A DNA stretch of 64,000 nucleotides from Moniliophthora roreri (taxonomy: Eukaryota > Basidiomycota > Agaricomycetes > Agaricales > Marasmiaceae), in assembly GCA_001466705.2 (NCBI GenBank), contig LATX02000068.1, positions 186,001 to 250,000 on the forward strand, read 5' to 3'. The notes below the pieces were generated by a model. That model did no database searches and was not told where the DNA came from. It saw only the letters and a list, made by a program, of their open reading frames with translations. Positions 49,030 through 63,596 of this stretch are shown piece by piece. The number at the start of each line of letters is the position of its first letter. Within the stretch, counting starts at the first letter, position 1. The position numbers and the translations under genes are program-made.

Positions 49030-50220
49030 TCCAGCACTTCTCTCCCACCTAGTGCCTGCCTGAACTTGTCAGTTGAACTCTGTGCAGCTTCTTGATTTCG
49101 GAAGTAAGACGGGTATCCAGAATGACCTCGTTCTTGATTTGCCTGTCTGCCAGTGTGTGCAGGAACTCGAGAGTCGAGCCAATCGGGAAAAATATCAGTC
49201 GTCGTGTGATTGGTTGATAGAACTTGAATTCAACTCACGATGCCGAATGCTACCGCGCGCGCATGCAAGTTCTGGGGGTTTCGAATCACGATTTCTGTAG
49301 TCTGAAATGAATCCGGTGATATTGTTCAAGATGTTACCAATCCTTGCTTGGCGTTCGGACCCGGCGCAAATGTTCAACTCGTTCGCAATAGCCGACTCGT
49401 AACGTGGATTATTCACTGGTCCATTCGATGTCGTCCATGACATCAGGTTCTCCAACACTTTGAACAATGCTTCCTGGACGTTTTATCGTCAGCATTGGCT
49501 GTGAAGCTCTAGCCGGGTCCACTATGTGGGTATCACTCACTTCAAAACTCCCACCCAGTTCATAGCCGTCACGGTTGTCGCCAAGCCTTCCTCCAAGCGT
49601 TCCTTTCAACCTCGCGGTTAACATCAAGAGTGTCGAAATCCACACCTTTTAATCACAATCATAGTCGCTATTAACCCCATCGACCTGGGCGGCGAAAGCA
49701 AGAGCAGGGGTACAAGGGTTCACAGGCAGCACAGCAATGCCTACAGCTTTCTCTTTCATTCTGGACCCAACTCACAGTACATCCACTTTTGTGTCAGCCG
49801 CCAGGCCTTCCTAGCTGGACATCTGACCCCCGAGATTCAATTGGGAGCATTGAGACCACGTTCAATATTCAATCCATGTTCCCAGCTCTCTCAACACTCG
49901 CCAATGTGGCCGATACGAGCTGGTCAATACTAGCGCCACGCAATCCTACAATCGGCCACACTGTGGCCAGGCCCGGTGACAAAAATATGTCCAGTCAAAA
50001 ATAGCACACAATGAACAGTATGGAGGAAAAAGGTTGGACGTACCGTACCGTCGAGGTCCGTCCAAGGTCCGGGGACCTCTGATAAGTATCGTTTCTCCTC
50101 ATTTGTTGCGTCTTTATGATTGACAGTAATATATCTAGAATCGCTGATATCGGTACGATATATTGGGAGCAAAAACGGCATTTCCGAGTCCTTAGCCCTT
50201 GCCCGATTCTCGTGTCTCTC
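49030..50220 (-). other. Splice-consistent but unrecognised minus-strand exons (possible gene or relic)
   Basis: An open segment ending GDNRDGYELGGSFE joins in frame, across a canonical 68-nt intron (49474-49541, GTGAGT...GTCCAG), to EALFKVLENLMSWTTSNGPV and ELNICAGSERQARIGNILNN. A further piece STLEFLHTLADRQIKNEVIL lies downstream, and TDISDSRYITVNHKDATNEE with RYLSEVPGPWTDLDGT lies upstream. The intervening segments contain a stop in the best frame, so the gene is either decayed or has introns I missed. No domain is recognised. Confidence 0.3.
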
Positions 50221-50585
50221 AAACTGCGCTTTTTTTTCAGCCTTTAGAATGGAGACATGACGATAACACGTACAATAACTGTCAACGTACTTTTCTTTTT
50301 CTCCCAGCTTTTTCAGTATAGGATTCGGAATACCAGATCGCCGTCTGTCTACATATGGACGGGACTGTATACACGATACCTCGTAACATCAAAGATTGGG
50401 AGCTGCTCTTCGGAATGTATTCGTGCCAAGTCAAGGCAAGGCTGATTTCAGGAGAAGCAGGAGCGGAGAAAACGGTATTTTTTGAGTCGTGAAGTTTCAT
50501 GTCCTATTCAGTAAGTAGGGAAATCGTATACATTACATAGAGTAGAAGCACAAGTATACGTACTTGTTTCCCGACTACCGTATCC

Positions 50586-51111
50586 TCAGCCGTGGTGACG
50601 GACTCGATCATGAGTGTGTGTCGAGAACGAGTTTCTTCCTTCTTCTGCCTTTTCGCGAATCGAGTCATCTTCCTACAGGTGGCCATAAAACCTTCGGTAC
50701 TGCTGTCCTCTTGCATAGCTATTTTCGACAACTCACCAGCCTACATAATCCCCGCCCCGTCTCCAAAAACGCGGTATTGAGTCCGCGTGCAACCTTCCCG
50801 CCTATAGATGCAACTTTCGTAGTCCTGCTTTTCGAGGTCGTTCGAGTTGGGTGTTGAATAACGCGACTACTGGAGATGTAACAATCCCTAGCAACACTGA
50901 GCTCTGCGTTCTAGAACATAAAAGGCGAATCAGTTGCCAGTGAGGAGAGGTGAGTGCGAGCAGTGACACGTACTCGAGTGCCCAGTAACATGACTTGGGT
51001 TGTATGAAACGCGTTCGCGGCGTTGGGACGAGACGATCGTGCACGTGCGAATGAGCGCTCGAAACTCAAACCTGGCGTCGTAAAATATATATTCACGAGA
51101 AATTGATACAT
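50586..51111 (-). CDS. Possible small intron-containing gene, unrecognised
   Basis: Three segments join in phase 0: MYQFLVNIYFTTPGLSFERS ... QVMLLGTR, then NAELSVARDCYISSSRVIQH ... AFLETGRGLCRL, then EDDSIREKAEEGRNSFSTHT and a stop. The joins use GTACGT...TTCTAG and GTGAGT...CTGTAG introns. The product would be about 130 aa, basic, and without a recognised domain. Another frame in the last segment is also open, so the 3' end is uncertain. Confidence 0.25.
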
Positions 51112-51171
51112 TGAAGGAAGAAAAGGATACAAAATGGATATATAGTAATAAAAAGAACGATGCATATCGTA

Positions 51172-52246
51172 TCAGCCTGCTCTTCGACGAGAGCGCAAGG
51201 TTTGAATCTCGCGCTCCAAACTGGGATATACACATTAGACTTGGCAGTCAAGCACACGCATCATGATGGAACGCACTCTATAATCTTCCTCTGCAACTTT
51301 GTAATCTTGATATCCTTCTTTGCATTCATGTTCTCGAGTCTTTGAACATAAGATCGAACTCTTTGGAGGGAAGAGATGGTGGTGGAGAGGGTGTCTGCGG
51401 AGATCTGCTGTTGTGTGTTAGTATTTGGAATATATACGTAGGAAGGGAGGGACGACGTACACTGTCCTCGTCGTCTGAATCATTGTCACTGGTAATAATG
51501 ACGGCGGCACTTGTGGCAGCAGGTTGAGATGGCACAGGTGAAGTGAGGAAAGGATTTTTGTCTTGTTGACTCGAGCGTGGTACTGAGGTGGGTGAAGTGA
51601 GGAAAGGATTCTCGTCTTGTTGACTTGAGCGTGGTGTAAGAGCCTGACGGATGGCGTCCGTGCGATTGACACTGTGGGGTGTAGACGACTGTGAAGGAAT
51701 GACTCTGGGACGTTTTGGAGTAGATATGGGCGGTTCGGCTGATTCGGGATCAAGAGGACGTTTCTGGGGTGACTGGGAGAGTAATGGTTGAGGGTTTGAA
51801 CCGGGAAGGTTTAACTCGTCGACCCATTCTGAAATAAAAGAGTCGATGAATGCATCATATATATGAAAAAAGGAGACAGGTACTAAAGAATTTACAACGA
51901 TCTGAGTCGTCTCTGTCCTTTGTACAACAGTAAAAGTCACTAATGCCATGGGAGTATGTAATGGTAAGTGTGTATATATAGACGACAAAGTACGTAGTGT
52001 GTAGAATGACGTACCGACCGGGATTTGAATCTGTTCGACTGGTTCTTCTTGCAGCCGGGAGGTCATGCCAGCAAATGACATTGCCATTGACGTCGAAGCA
52101 GCTAGAGTTGATTGAGCGAGTGGCGGACAGAGACGGAGTCTGCGTTTGGGACATGGCACTGTGGCGGTGGTAGTGGTATGTAAAAAGCCCAGATTGATGT
52201 GATTTCTTCTGGCAAGAACCATGATCACTATAGAGACGAAACACAT
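51172..52246 (-). CDS. Unknown Ser/Pro-rich protein with duplicated NPFLTSP repeat and C-terminal coiled coil
   Basis: About 290 aa. The start is MCFVSIVIMVLARRNHINLG (52246) or the Met at 52222. The first half has no motif. A basic Pro/Ser region (KRPLDPESAEPPISTPKRPR) resembles a nuclear localisation signal. A tandem repeat follows (RSSQQDENPFLTSP and RSSQQDKNPFLTSP), then an acidic patch (SDNDSDDEDS). After an intron (GTACGT...CAACAG) comes a coiled coil (LSTTISSLQRVRSYVQRLEN, IKITKLQRKI), and a final short exon ends LEREIQTLRSRRRAG. The nuclear-type motifs suggest a chromatin or DNA-associated protein, but no family is recognised. Confidence 0.55.
51537..51636 (-). repeat. Two-copy tandem repeat (period 54 bp) within the gene at 51172
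   Basis: Two near-identical segments of about 45 bp start at 51537 and 51591. They encode RSSQQD(E/K)NPFLTSP twice. Confidence 0.85.
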
Positions 52247-52752
52247 TGCAGCACCTGATCCTTCACTTTCTCCGTTTACGCTTCAAATTACTCGACTTGT
52301 AGACTCGTGTATGGTGTGGGTTGGGATGGGTGAGAGTGGTGTACTGTGTAGAGACTGGGCTTGTGCGATGCCACCTAAAAGTGTGAGATGGCGACACATG
52401 TATCGTCCCTCTGATTTCAGTGGCTCATTGGGTGTTATTTAGGCTGGAGGGCCAGTTGCTGCAACAAGCATCTTTAGAAGCAAGGATGGCGACGTGGCGT
52501 TATCGATGGCGCAGCGGTTGGGTAGTAACGACTTGAACCATGGGTCAATTGTGAAATTCAACATTTTCTTTTTTTTTTTAATACAGCGAAACGAAGTGGA
52601 AAACAAGTATTTTTATCACTGGATGTAGGAGAACAGACGGTTGAAGGAATTGTAAGAATAGAAAAGGGAATACTGAGTGCAATGGAGACGTGGGCGTAGT
52701 ATGTTAGATTGTAATAGGTGTAGGTGTAACACAGGCTTTACACTGCTCCTCC
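52247..52752. other. Divergent intergenic region upstream of YAK1
   Basis: 506 bp. It has a T run near 52567-52578 and no coding signal, and presumably carries both promoters. Confidence 0.45.
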
Positions 52753-56692
<3,940 letters not shown>

Positions 56693-57018
56693 GGGCTGGA
56701 CAAGTTGCGCATGCTTGCTCGTGTCATTTAGGTAACATCTCCTACACGCTTTGCTACTGCCTCTTTTTACTCCCCATTCATATTCTTGTAAACACAATTA
56801 TTGCAACATGCAAATCTTTTTCTGTGAGCAAGACTCGCAATTCGACTAGCTATGGCTGGGCAGTGACTTTGATACGTTACACTTATTTTTTTTTCAACGG
56901 CGTTTTTTTGTTCTCTTACCGCAATCATACTACCAAATGCATCTCGACGGAAGTTTCTTTTTCTTTTGCTTGTTTGATTCCTGAGGTATCTAATGTCAAA
57001 GTGCTAAGCATCGGCGGT
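56693..57018. other. Convergent 3' spacer (YAK1 / PHOSPHO-type phosphatase)
   Basis: 326 bp, T-rich (for example 56885-56895), with no supported gene. It is the 3' UTR space of both neighbours. Confidence 0.5.
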
Positions 57019-58072
57019 CTATAGGGTATTGAAGATCTCTTCCAATTCCCAAGCACCAGTCCAATATTTGACTTGGCACTTCAAACCAAACTTTTCTCCA
57101 TCACGGGTGATCCGTTTGGGTAAACCGCCAAACGTTCTACAGCAAACAATGTCTTGACTGATAAACGGTTAGCATGAAAAGCCTAGGTACGGAGATGAAT
57201 TAGAGCCAACCTCCTTAATCGGAGAACAGGGCAGAAATCATTGGATCCGTCGCCAACATAGACCACACAATCGAATTCTGAACCGTGCCTCTTAAGGAAC
57301 GCAGTGAGTTCTTCACCTGAAATGAAAAAGATCGAATGTTCTGTCAGTAAAAGGAATTAACTAGGCTTGTTCACCTGGCCATGACTTGCCTTTACACATA
57401 TTTGGACTGCAACCTATCTGACAGCTGTGTTGAGGACCTTCAGGATCGACCCTGCGTCGCAACTTGAGGAGGCCCGATTCTTCGAATTCGGCGGGGTTTG
57501 TGATGATCTCGGAGAACAAGGTTTCAAGGCCCTTTTCCTGCAGATAGAGTTAGCTCGGCGAATCATGGACGCGTTGTTTGTGATATTGACTTTGAGAATA
57601 GTCGAGATGAACATAGAATTGGCGTTTGACAAACACAAAAATGTTGTTTTGCCACGAGCCTTGAGGTTGGTGACGGCCCGGACCATCGCGGGATGCTAAT
57701 GGCGTGATATGAGACGACATTGCTATGAGAGGATTGAAAACCTACATAAGGTATGATTCTGAGTGCATGGCGGATTTCCTCGGGTTTGATACCTCTATCA
57801 TGGGCTTTGCGAAGAGATTGAGCTCTTGAAGACAAGGCTGTTGGAAACGAGTCTTGTCAATTAGGGTTGGGTATTCCTCACACGAGATCTGTCCATTGGA
57901 GTTTTTGCTCGAGATCTTCCATCTCACGACGAATATCAGGTGCTAAGACTTCGAATATCCATCTATCGGTATCCTGGTCGGCCATTGACCTGTAATCGCC
58001 GATCAGTCTTCATTCATCGACTACATTGTAGACTTACCAGTCAAAGTCAAATACAACGAGCTGTCTTGCCAT
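57019..58072 (-). CDS. PHOSPHO-type HAD phosphatase (phosphoethanolamine/phosphocholine or pyridoxal-phosphate phosphatase family)
   Basis: About 245 aa, several short introns. The start MARQLVVFDFDW (58072) splices into SMADQDTDRWIFEVLAPDIR. The DxDx motif (DFDWS) supplies the nucleophile and acid Asp of HAD phosphatases. Then RAHDRGIKPEEIRHALR-like helices, FLCLSNANSMFISTILK (motif II Ser), the conserved CxxNMCKG-type segment (IGCSPNMCKGEELTAFL), VVYVGDGSNDFCPVL (motifs III/IV, GDGxND) and CCRTFGGLPKRI follow, ending LEEIFNTL. This order is that of PHOSPHO1/PHOSPHO2. The substrate in fungi is uncertain. It is head-to-head with TFB1. Confidence 0.85.
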
Positions 58073-58182
58073 GATGGTAAGGGTCAAGGTCAAGAAGTTT
58101 TTTTTTGGTGTATCTGATTTCGTGAAGGGGCTTACCTAACTGCGCCTTGGACAGCGCGACGAGCGCGCGATGATGTGAACTT
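58073..58182. promoter_or_regulatory. 110-bp divergent intergenic region (PHOSPHO phosphatase / TFB1)
   Basis: Start codons face apart across 110 bp that includes a short T run and GC-rich sequence. No TATA box is seen. Confidence 0.5.
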
Positions 58183-60551
58183 ATGCCTCTCGTCTGTACG
58201 GCCAAGGCGATTTACAAAAAGCTTCCAGGCGTCCTCGAGCTCACCGACACTCACATCAAGTGGACTCAAGATGGAAAAACTATTCCTCTAATCAACTTTC
58301 AGCGTTCTGATGTCAACAGTCTGTATATATTTCTCTTTCATCGGCCCCCGGTTTCAGTGGCTCACCGACTCTCTCTTAACAGCCCTTTTCTGCAGCAAAG
58401 AAGGAGCAGCACAAACTAGACTGAAAATCAACCTTTTAGGCGACGAAAATGGCCACAATTTCACATTCATTTCACCTCAAGCTGTTGCGGTCGCCGAGCG
58501 CGACAAGTTCAAAAGCGAACTCACTACCAACATTACTGTCAACAGGCAGGCTTCGGAAAAGCGCCAAAACGGCAGCTTGCCTGCCTCAACCCCTACCTCT
58601 ACGCCATCTACCCCAAAACCAATAGCTTCACCCATCAAACAACCTTCAGCTTCAAGAGCCGCATCTGTTACAAGTGACTTGCGAGGAGTCTCACCCATCA
58701 TACCCGGAAGTGACCCTGCAGCAGACTTTCGCCTCCGAAAGAATGTACTTTTGAGCAACCCTGATCTTGCGGCACTGCATCGAGAACTAGTCATAGGCGG
58801 ACATATAACGGAGTCGGAATTCTGGGAAGGCAGAGAGGTGCGTGCAGACGTGTATTTCAGGCTAAAACTGTCTCATCTTTTTCCACAGCACCTTTTACTC
58901 GCCCAAGTCGCGTCCGAAGCTCAGAAGAAGGGAAAACCTGGTCAACTCGTCGATCCCCGTCCTGAAACGGTCGAAGGTGGCGAAATCAAGATTCGAATAA
59001 CACCCCAGCTGGTCCACGACATCTTTGACGAATACCCTGTCGTTGCAAAGGCGTACAACGACAATGTTCCTAGCAAGGTAAAATCCGTCGTTCGCATGCG
59101 TCAACCACCCAATGTAACACGTAACTTTCTTAAATTGAAGCTCTCTGAAGAGGAGTTTTGGAAACGGTATTTTCAATCTAAGCTGTTCAATGCGCACCGC
59201 GCCTCTATACGTTCCTCGGCTGCCCAGCACGTTGTCAAAGATGATCCTATTTTCGACCAGTATCTGGAAAAGGACGACGACGGTCGGTATCAGCTATCTA
59301 TTCATTGTCTAATGCAACATCTCTGATACCCAGTGGTATATCAGAACTAGAGCCGCGGAGACGGAGAGACATTGATGTGGACCTTTTCGTGAATCTAGGT
59401 GCTACTAGTGAGGATCACGATGCAGTACGTGACTCGATACAGACCGGATACTAGCTCCTAACGTTTTACTAGACCGGAAATCAGAGAGATATCACTATGC
59501 AAGCTGGGCGACAAAAAGGAGCGTTGCCCTTAATCCGGAAATTCAATGAGCACTCGGAACGGCTCTTGAATTCTGCCTTGTAAGAATCGATTTCATCCCA
59601 CGCAATATAGCTCACATCTTGACAGGGGAGAAGGCCCCGCTTCAAAGCGGAGGCGCATCGACGAAGAGGCACGTTCGTAAAGTTATTCACGTTCCTATAA
59701 CTGATATTGGACCTAGGACGAATACCGCGAAATCGAACTCGAAGATTTGAACAATCCCGAAAATTCTTCGGGAATAGTCCTCGAAATGCAGGATCGACAG
59801 CGCTATTTCGAAGGACGAATGACCAACGCTTCAGCTGAAGATCCTCTGGAGGTACTCAGCATTCAGTGTGAATGATTATTGTATTGAAGATATCCTTACA
59901 GCAAGTCGACATCAAATCTGTCGTTAGTGATATGTCTGCAGAACTACAGCAATGGGAAACAAGGCTTGCAGAGGTCAAATATCAAACTATGTTGTGTACC
60001 TCTTGCATGTGCTCAAGTTTACTGACATCTAGCTCAACATCACCCGAGAGTCAGGCGACAGCGCCCTTTTGTCAATGACGCGCAACGTGGCAGCGCGACT
60101 CGACGTGAAATCAAGAAGGAGTGGGTACACAACCTAATATGCATGGTCTGTTGAACTCAGATCCCTTCAGACGATATACCCGAGGGCTTGTTCATGCAAA
60201 TGAGAACCTGCCAAACAGCAGCCAACGAATTTTTACGGCAGTATTGGTCTGCTACATATCCTCCGATAAACGACGCCCAAACTCTATCACTAGCTACGCC
60301 CGCACAACGGGCAGCGAAGGCGGCCAAAATGATTGGTTACTTATCGAAAACACGGGAAAAGGTTGACGCAATTGTTCAAGCGGCGCAGCATCAAGACATT
60401 GACCCGCGGCGGATACAACTCGTGAGTATTCAATCAGTTCTCAACATGTCCGCGCGAAGTTCATATAGGCTTGCAGGCAATGGAACCACTTATGAACGCT
60501 GTAGACCGAGCCCTCACTTTTCATCAGAGCAAAAAGAATCCTCGTGCCTAG
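58183..60551 (+). CDS. TFB1: TFIIH core subunit Tfb1 (p62/GTF2H1)
   Basis: Transcription and nucleotide-excision-repair factor, about 620 aa, some nine exons. The start MPLVCTAKAIYKKLPGVLEL forms the PH-like domain (HIKWTQDGKTIPLINFQRSD), which continues after splicing as LKEGAAQTRLKINLLGDENG. A Pro/Ser linker leads to two BSD domains (LHRELVIGGHITESEFWEGR; LKLSEEEFWKRYFQSKLFNA with FDQYLEKDDD). The C-terminal helical part includes LPDDIPEGLFMQMRTCQTAA, FLRQYWSATYPP and the final exon AMEPLMNAVDRALTFHQSKK ending NPRA (TAG 60549-60551). The family's FWxxYF signatures are intact. It converges on COY1 with 114 bp between stops. Confidence 0.92.
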
Positions 60552-60665
60552 ATTCTCATTTTTACTCAAAGGACTATCATTTCGCATCCATCCTTATACC
60601 ATAGTGTACCATCCAGTTATTACTCATATGTATACGTAGATAAATATTACTGAAGACGACAGACA

Positions 60666-63500
60666 TCATGATCCATAGGGTTGTGTTCGTAGCCGAGAGT
60701 CCGACGAAGTGGTACATTCATATGTTGTGAACATCACCAACAGATGTAATGCGAGGGCATAGAAGATGAAGAATGTCCGGGCACGGCGGTTGCCCAAAAT
60801 CTGCCTCGTGAGCACGAGGACTCCCCTTTCAACTGGATTCAGGTTTTGAATCGCGCGTGTGGCTTCCTATAGACACCGAAAAGGCACCGTGAGGGAGGAG
60901 GACACTGTAAAGTCAAAAAAAGGGCTTACACGACCACGGAAGGCTTCGAACGGGTTCATCGCCTCTTCATAGCGGGCTCGATATTTTCCCATGTCGTCGG
61001 AAGAGCCCGACGGGGCTGGGAGAGGATCGAGTTGCGAGGTGACGGGACGAGAAGAACTTGCTTCCTCACGGTAACTCTGCATGTATCGCACTTTCTCATA
61101 TAGCTTGAGGTTGTCTGACTGCAAGCTTTTGATTTCAGAGCGCAAGTCCGAAATGATTTGGAACTGCTTTCGTAATTCCTGTGCAGCGACATCAGAAAGC
61201 ATAGATATTTCCTGGGTCATATACTCACTTCTTCGAGCTCAGCATTTCTTTGTCTAAATCTGTCGCGTTGACTGGTGACAATGGGTAGGATTGATGTATC
61301 TGCTGACGAGGTGAAGGGTATCGGGGTACTACGAGCGGAAGAATCCTACAAAACAGATGTGAGCTTGATAGATGGGATTGCAGGGATAAATCCTTTACCG
61401 TTTTTTTCCCGATGTCCAATCCGCTGAGAACGTCGGATGTGTCAGGTGTATCGTTTGTTTTGTGGTTATTCATAGACAACAGGTCATTCTCCAGCTTTTC
61501 GTTCAATGATTTCTGTTTCTCTAACTCCGAACTAGTAGCGCTGAGCCGCTCCTGAGTCGATTGCAGAGAAGCCTCGAGTTCTCCATGGAGAATCTAAATA
61601 AATCGTGAGTACAGCACGCCACGCTCGACGCCACAAACATACCCTGAACCTCGTCAATTCTTCCATGATACGCTTGTTCTTTGTGGCAAGTAGAGCTTCC
61701 AATGATTTCGCTTGGTGTCCGTTCGCTTTGTCCGCATTAGGATCTGGCAGTTGAACGCCCGCGTCGTATCCGTTCACTCCGCTATCAGAGTCCTCTGCAT
61801 CTTCCTCTAGACCAGCGAATTCGACGAACTGGGATTTGCAATATGTCAGGTGTATTTTGAAACTACCCAAGTTGAGCACTGACTTTCATGATTTCTAGTT
61901 CACGCTTGATCTCGTCGTAGTCATGGTACTTCTTCATCCTGTTCTTCAATGATTCTAGCTCGGCGACCTGAAAGTATGATTCTCTGAGCTGTCCGACACG
62001 TGCCAGTATGGACGAGTCTGCGCACCTTTCTTTCTAAGTCTCGTCCAAGGTCGCTCGCCTTTTTGGATGCAGTTGCCTCCGACTCTTCAGCTGCCCGTCG
62101 TTGAGTATCCAGCACTCGGGATAAGCGGTCGATTTCTGCTTCTAATGACGTAACTTGGCCTTCCAGAGCCTTCACTCTACCATGGTATTAAATGCGCGTC
62201 ATGGTTTCTGTCGGCAAAACCATGAACTTACTTTGCAGAGGATTCGGACCCGCTCCTCATCGCTTCCGTCTCAGCTCGTAAAATTTCCTAAAGGGATGCT
62301 GAACGTCAGGGGATGCTAAAAATTCTTCTTTCTTACGTTTCTGCGTTCGAGTGCTGCCACCCGGCTGTTTGCCCGTTCCAAATCGGCAACAATCATGTCT
62401 ACTTCAGCTAGTTTGGCCACAACTTCTTCGTCTGTTTGTGGACAAGTCAGACGATGAACATCAATGTCGGGCCAGCAAATCTCACCTTGTCGTTGGGTGT
62501 GGTCAAGAAGTTTGGCTTGTGTAGTATCATTGGAAAGACGGAGATCACGAAGTTGATTTTTTGTGAGGGATAGCTGGCGTTGCAAGTCCTTCTCTCTGTA
62601 GTAACGTGAGTGTCATATTCAGGGTGAGGTAACAGCGGTAGTAGCTGAACCTTTCTTCGTAATTCATCAACTTTTCGTCATAGGTTGCATTGAGTTCGTT
62701 TTCTTTCTGAGTCAACTTGTCTTGAATCATCTCTTCCATCTAAGGTACCTTGCTCGTCAATGAACGCGTTTCCTGCAACAAGTGGCTAGTTCTACGCACC
62801 TTCTGTTCTAGTTGTTCTGCCTTCGCTTCTGCCTTCTTCTTAGCCGTGTCCGCACTCGACAACTCGCTGACACGTCTCTGCAGTTCAGCATTCTCGTCAC
62901 GCACGCGCTTCAGCTCTGCCTCGAGGTCCCGCGCTTCAGCTGCCTTCACTGTCTGATCCTAAATAGAGGAGCGACTTAATACATAACTCAGATTATCCAT
63001 GAGAAGTCGACACACAACAGCGGCTTCCAGCAGAGGATACGGGTCTGGTGCTTCGGCAAGAACTTTATACACATTGAGAAAGGCATTCTCTGATGCTTTC
63101 GACCGCTTCGTCAAGTTATCTATCTCAGTCTGATATGCTACAATGGGATCAAGTAAGAATAAGGCGTAGACATAATTCAAGGTGCACGCACCTTTTAGTA
63201 GACCCTTGAAAGCAGTCAACTTCTCATCATCCGGTATTTTCTTGAACTCTTTTGAGATAGTCAGACTACATAGAGAGCCGAGTTATGAGGTCTGACCCTT
63301 CGTCTTGTCTGCCAACGCCTTGCGTCCGACAACGCTTTCCTTCTGGTTGTCGACCAGTTCAATTCCCTGCGCGTCAAGGGTCTTTTGAAGTTCGGTGAGA
63401 TTGATATCTGCGCGGTAGCAAGTCTTGAGAATAGGTTTTCATCTGTCATTAGTAGACACATACCTCTCCATGTTGCCAATGCTCCAGAAAAGTCTGCCAT
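60666..63500 (-). CDS. COY1: Golgin CASP homolog (Coy1), Golgi membrane coiled-coil protein
   Basis: Intra-Golgi tether, about 700 aa, split by a dozen short introns. The start MADFSGALATWR (63500) splices to DINLTELQKTLDAQGIELVD and NQKESVVGRKALADKTK, the conserved CASP N-terminus, then FKKIPDDEKLTAFKGLLK. Long heptad coils follow (AELQRRVSELSSADTAKKKA, KLAEVDMIVADLERANSRVA, LEAEIDRLSRVLDTQRRAAE). The C-terminal CASP domain is intact: LYEKVRYMQSYR, RARYEEAMNPFEAFRG, AIQNLNPVERGVLVLTRQIL, and one transmembrane segment (FFIFYALALHLLVMFTTYEC). The end is ...RTQPYGS with TGA at 60666-60668. Confidence 0.93.
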
Positions 63501-63596
63501 GGTAGTAGTAAGGCCCGAGCACTCGACTGTCACCCGAGTCGTACAGACGTGTGCCACGTGACGACCTTAAATCCTTTTCTCTCCCCATGAACATTC
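63501..63596. promoter_or_regulatory. 96-bp divergent intergenic region (COY1 / uS9m gene)
   Basis: Divergent start codons across 96 bp, with a CT-rich stretch before the plus-strand ATG. No TATA box is seen. Confidence 0.5.

Noticed and set aside
46000..50280. Transposon or LTR element in the gene-poor tract
   Set aside because: I could find no terminal repeats, no reverse transcriptase, integrase or transposase motif and no target-site duplication.
51190..51210. B-box-like GGTTTGAATCTC suggesting a tRNA
   Set aside because: No cloverleaf can be drawn around it, and it lies in the last coding exon of the coiled-coil gene. Similar weak matches near 38053 and 60845 also fail.
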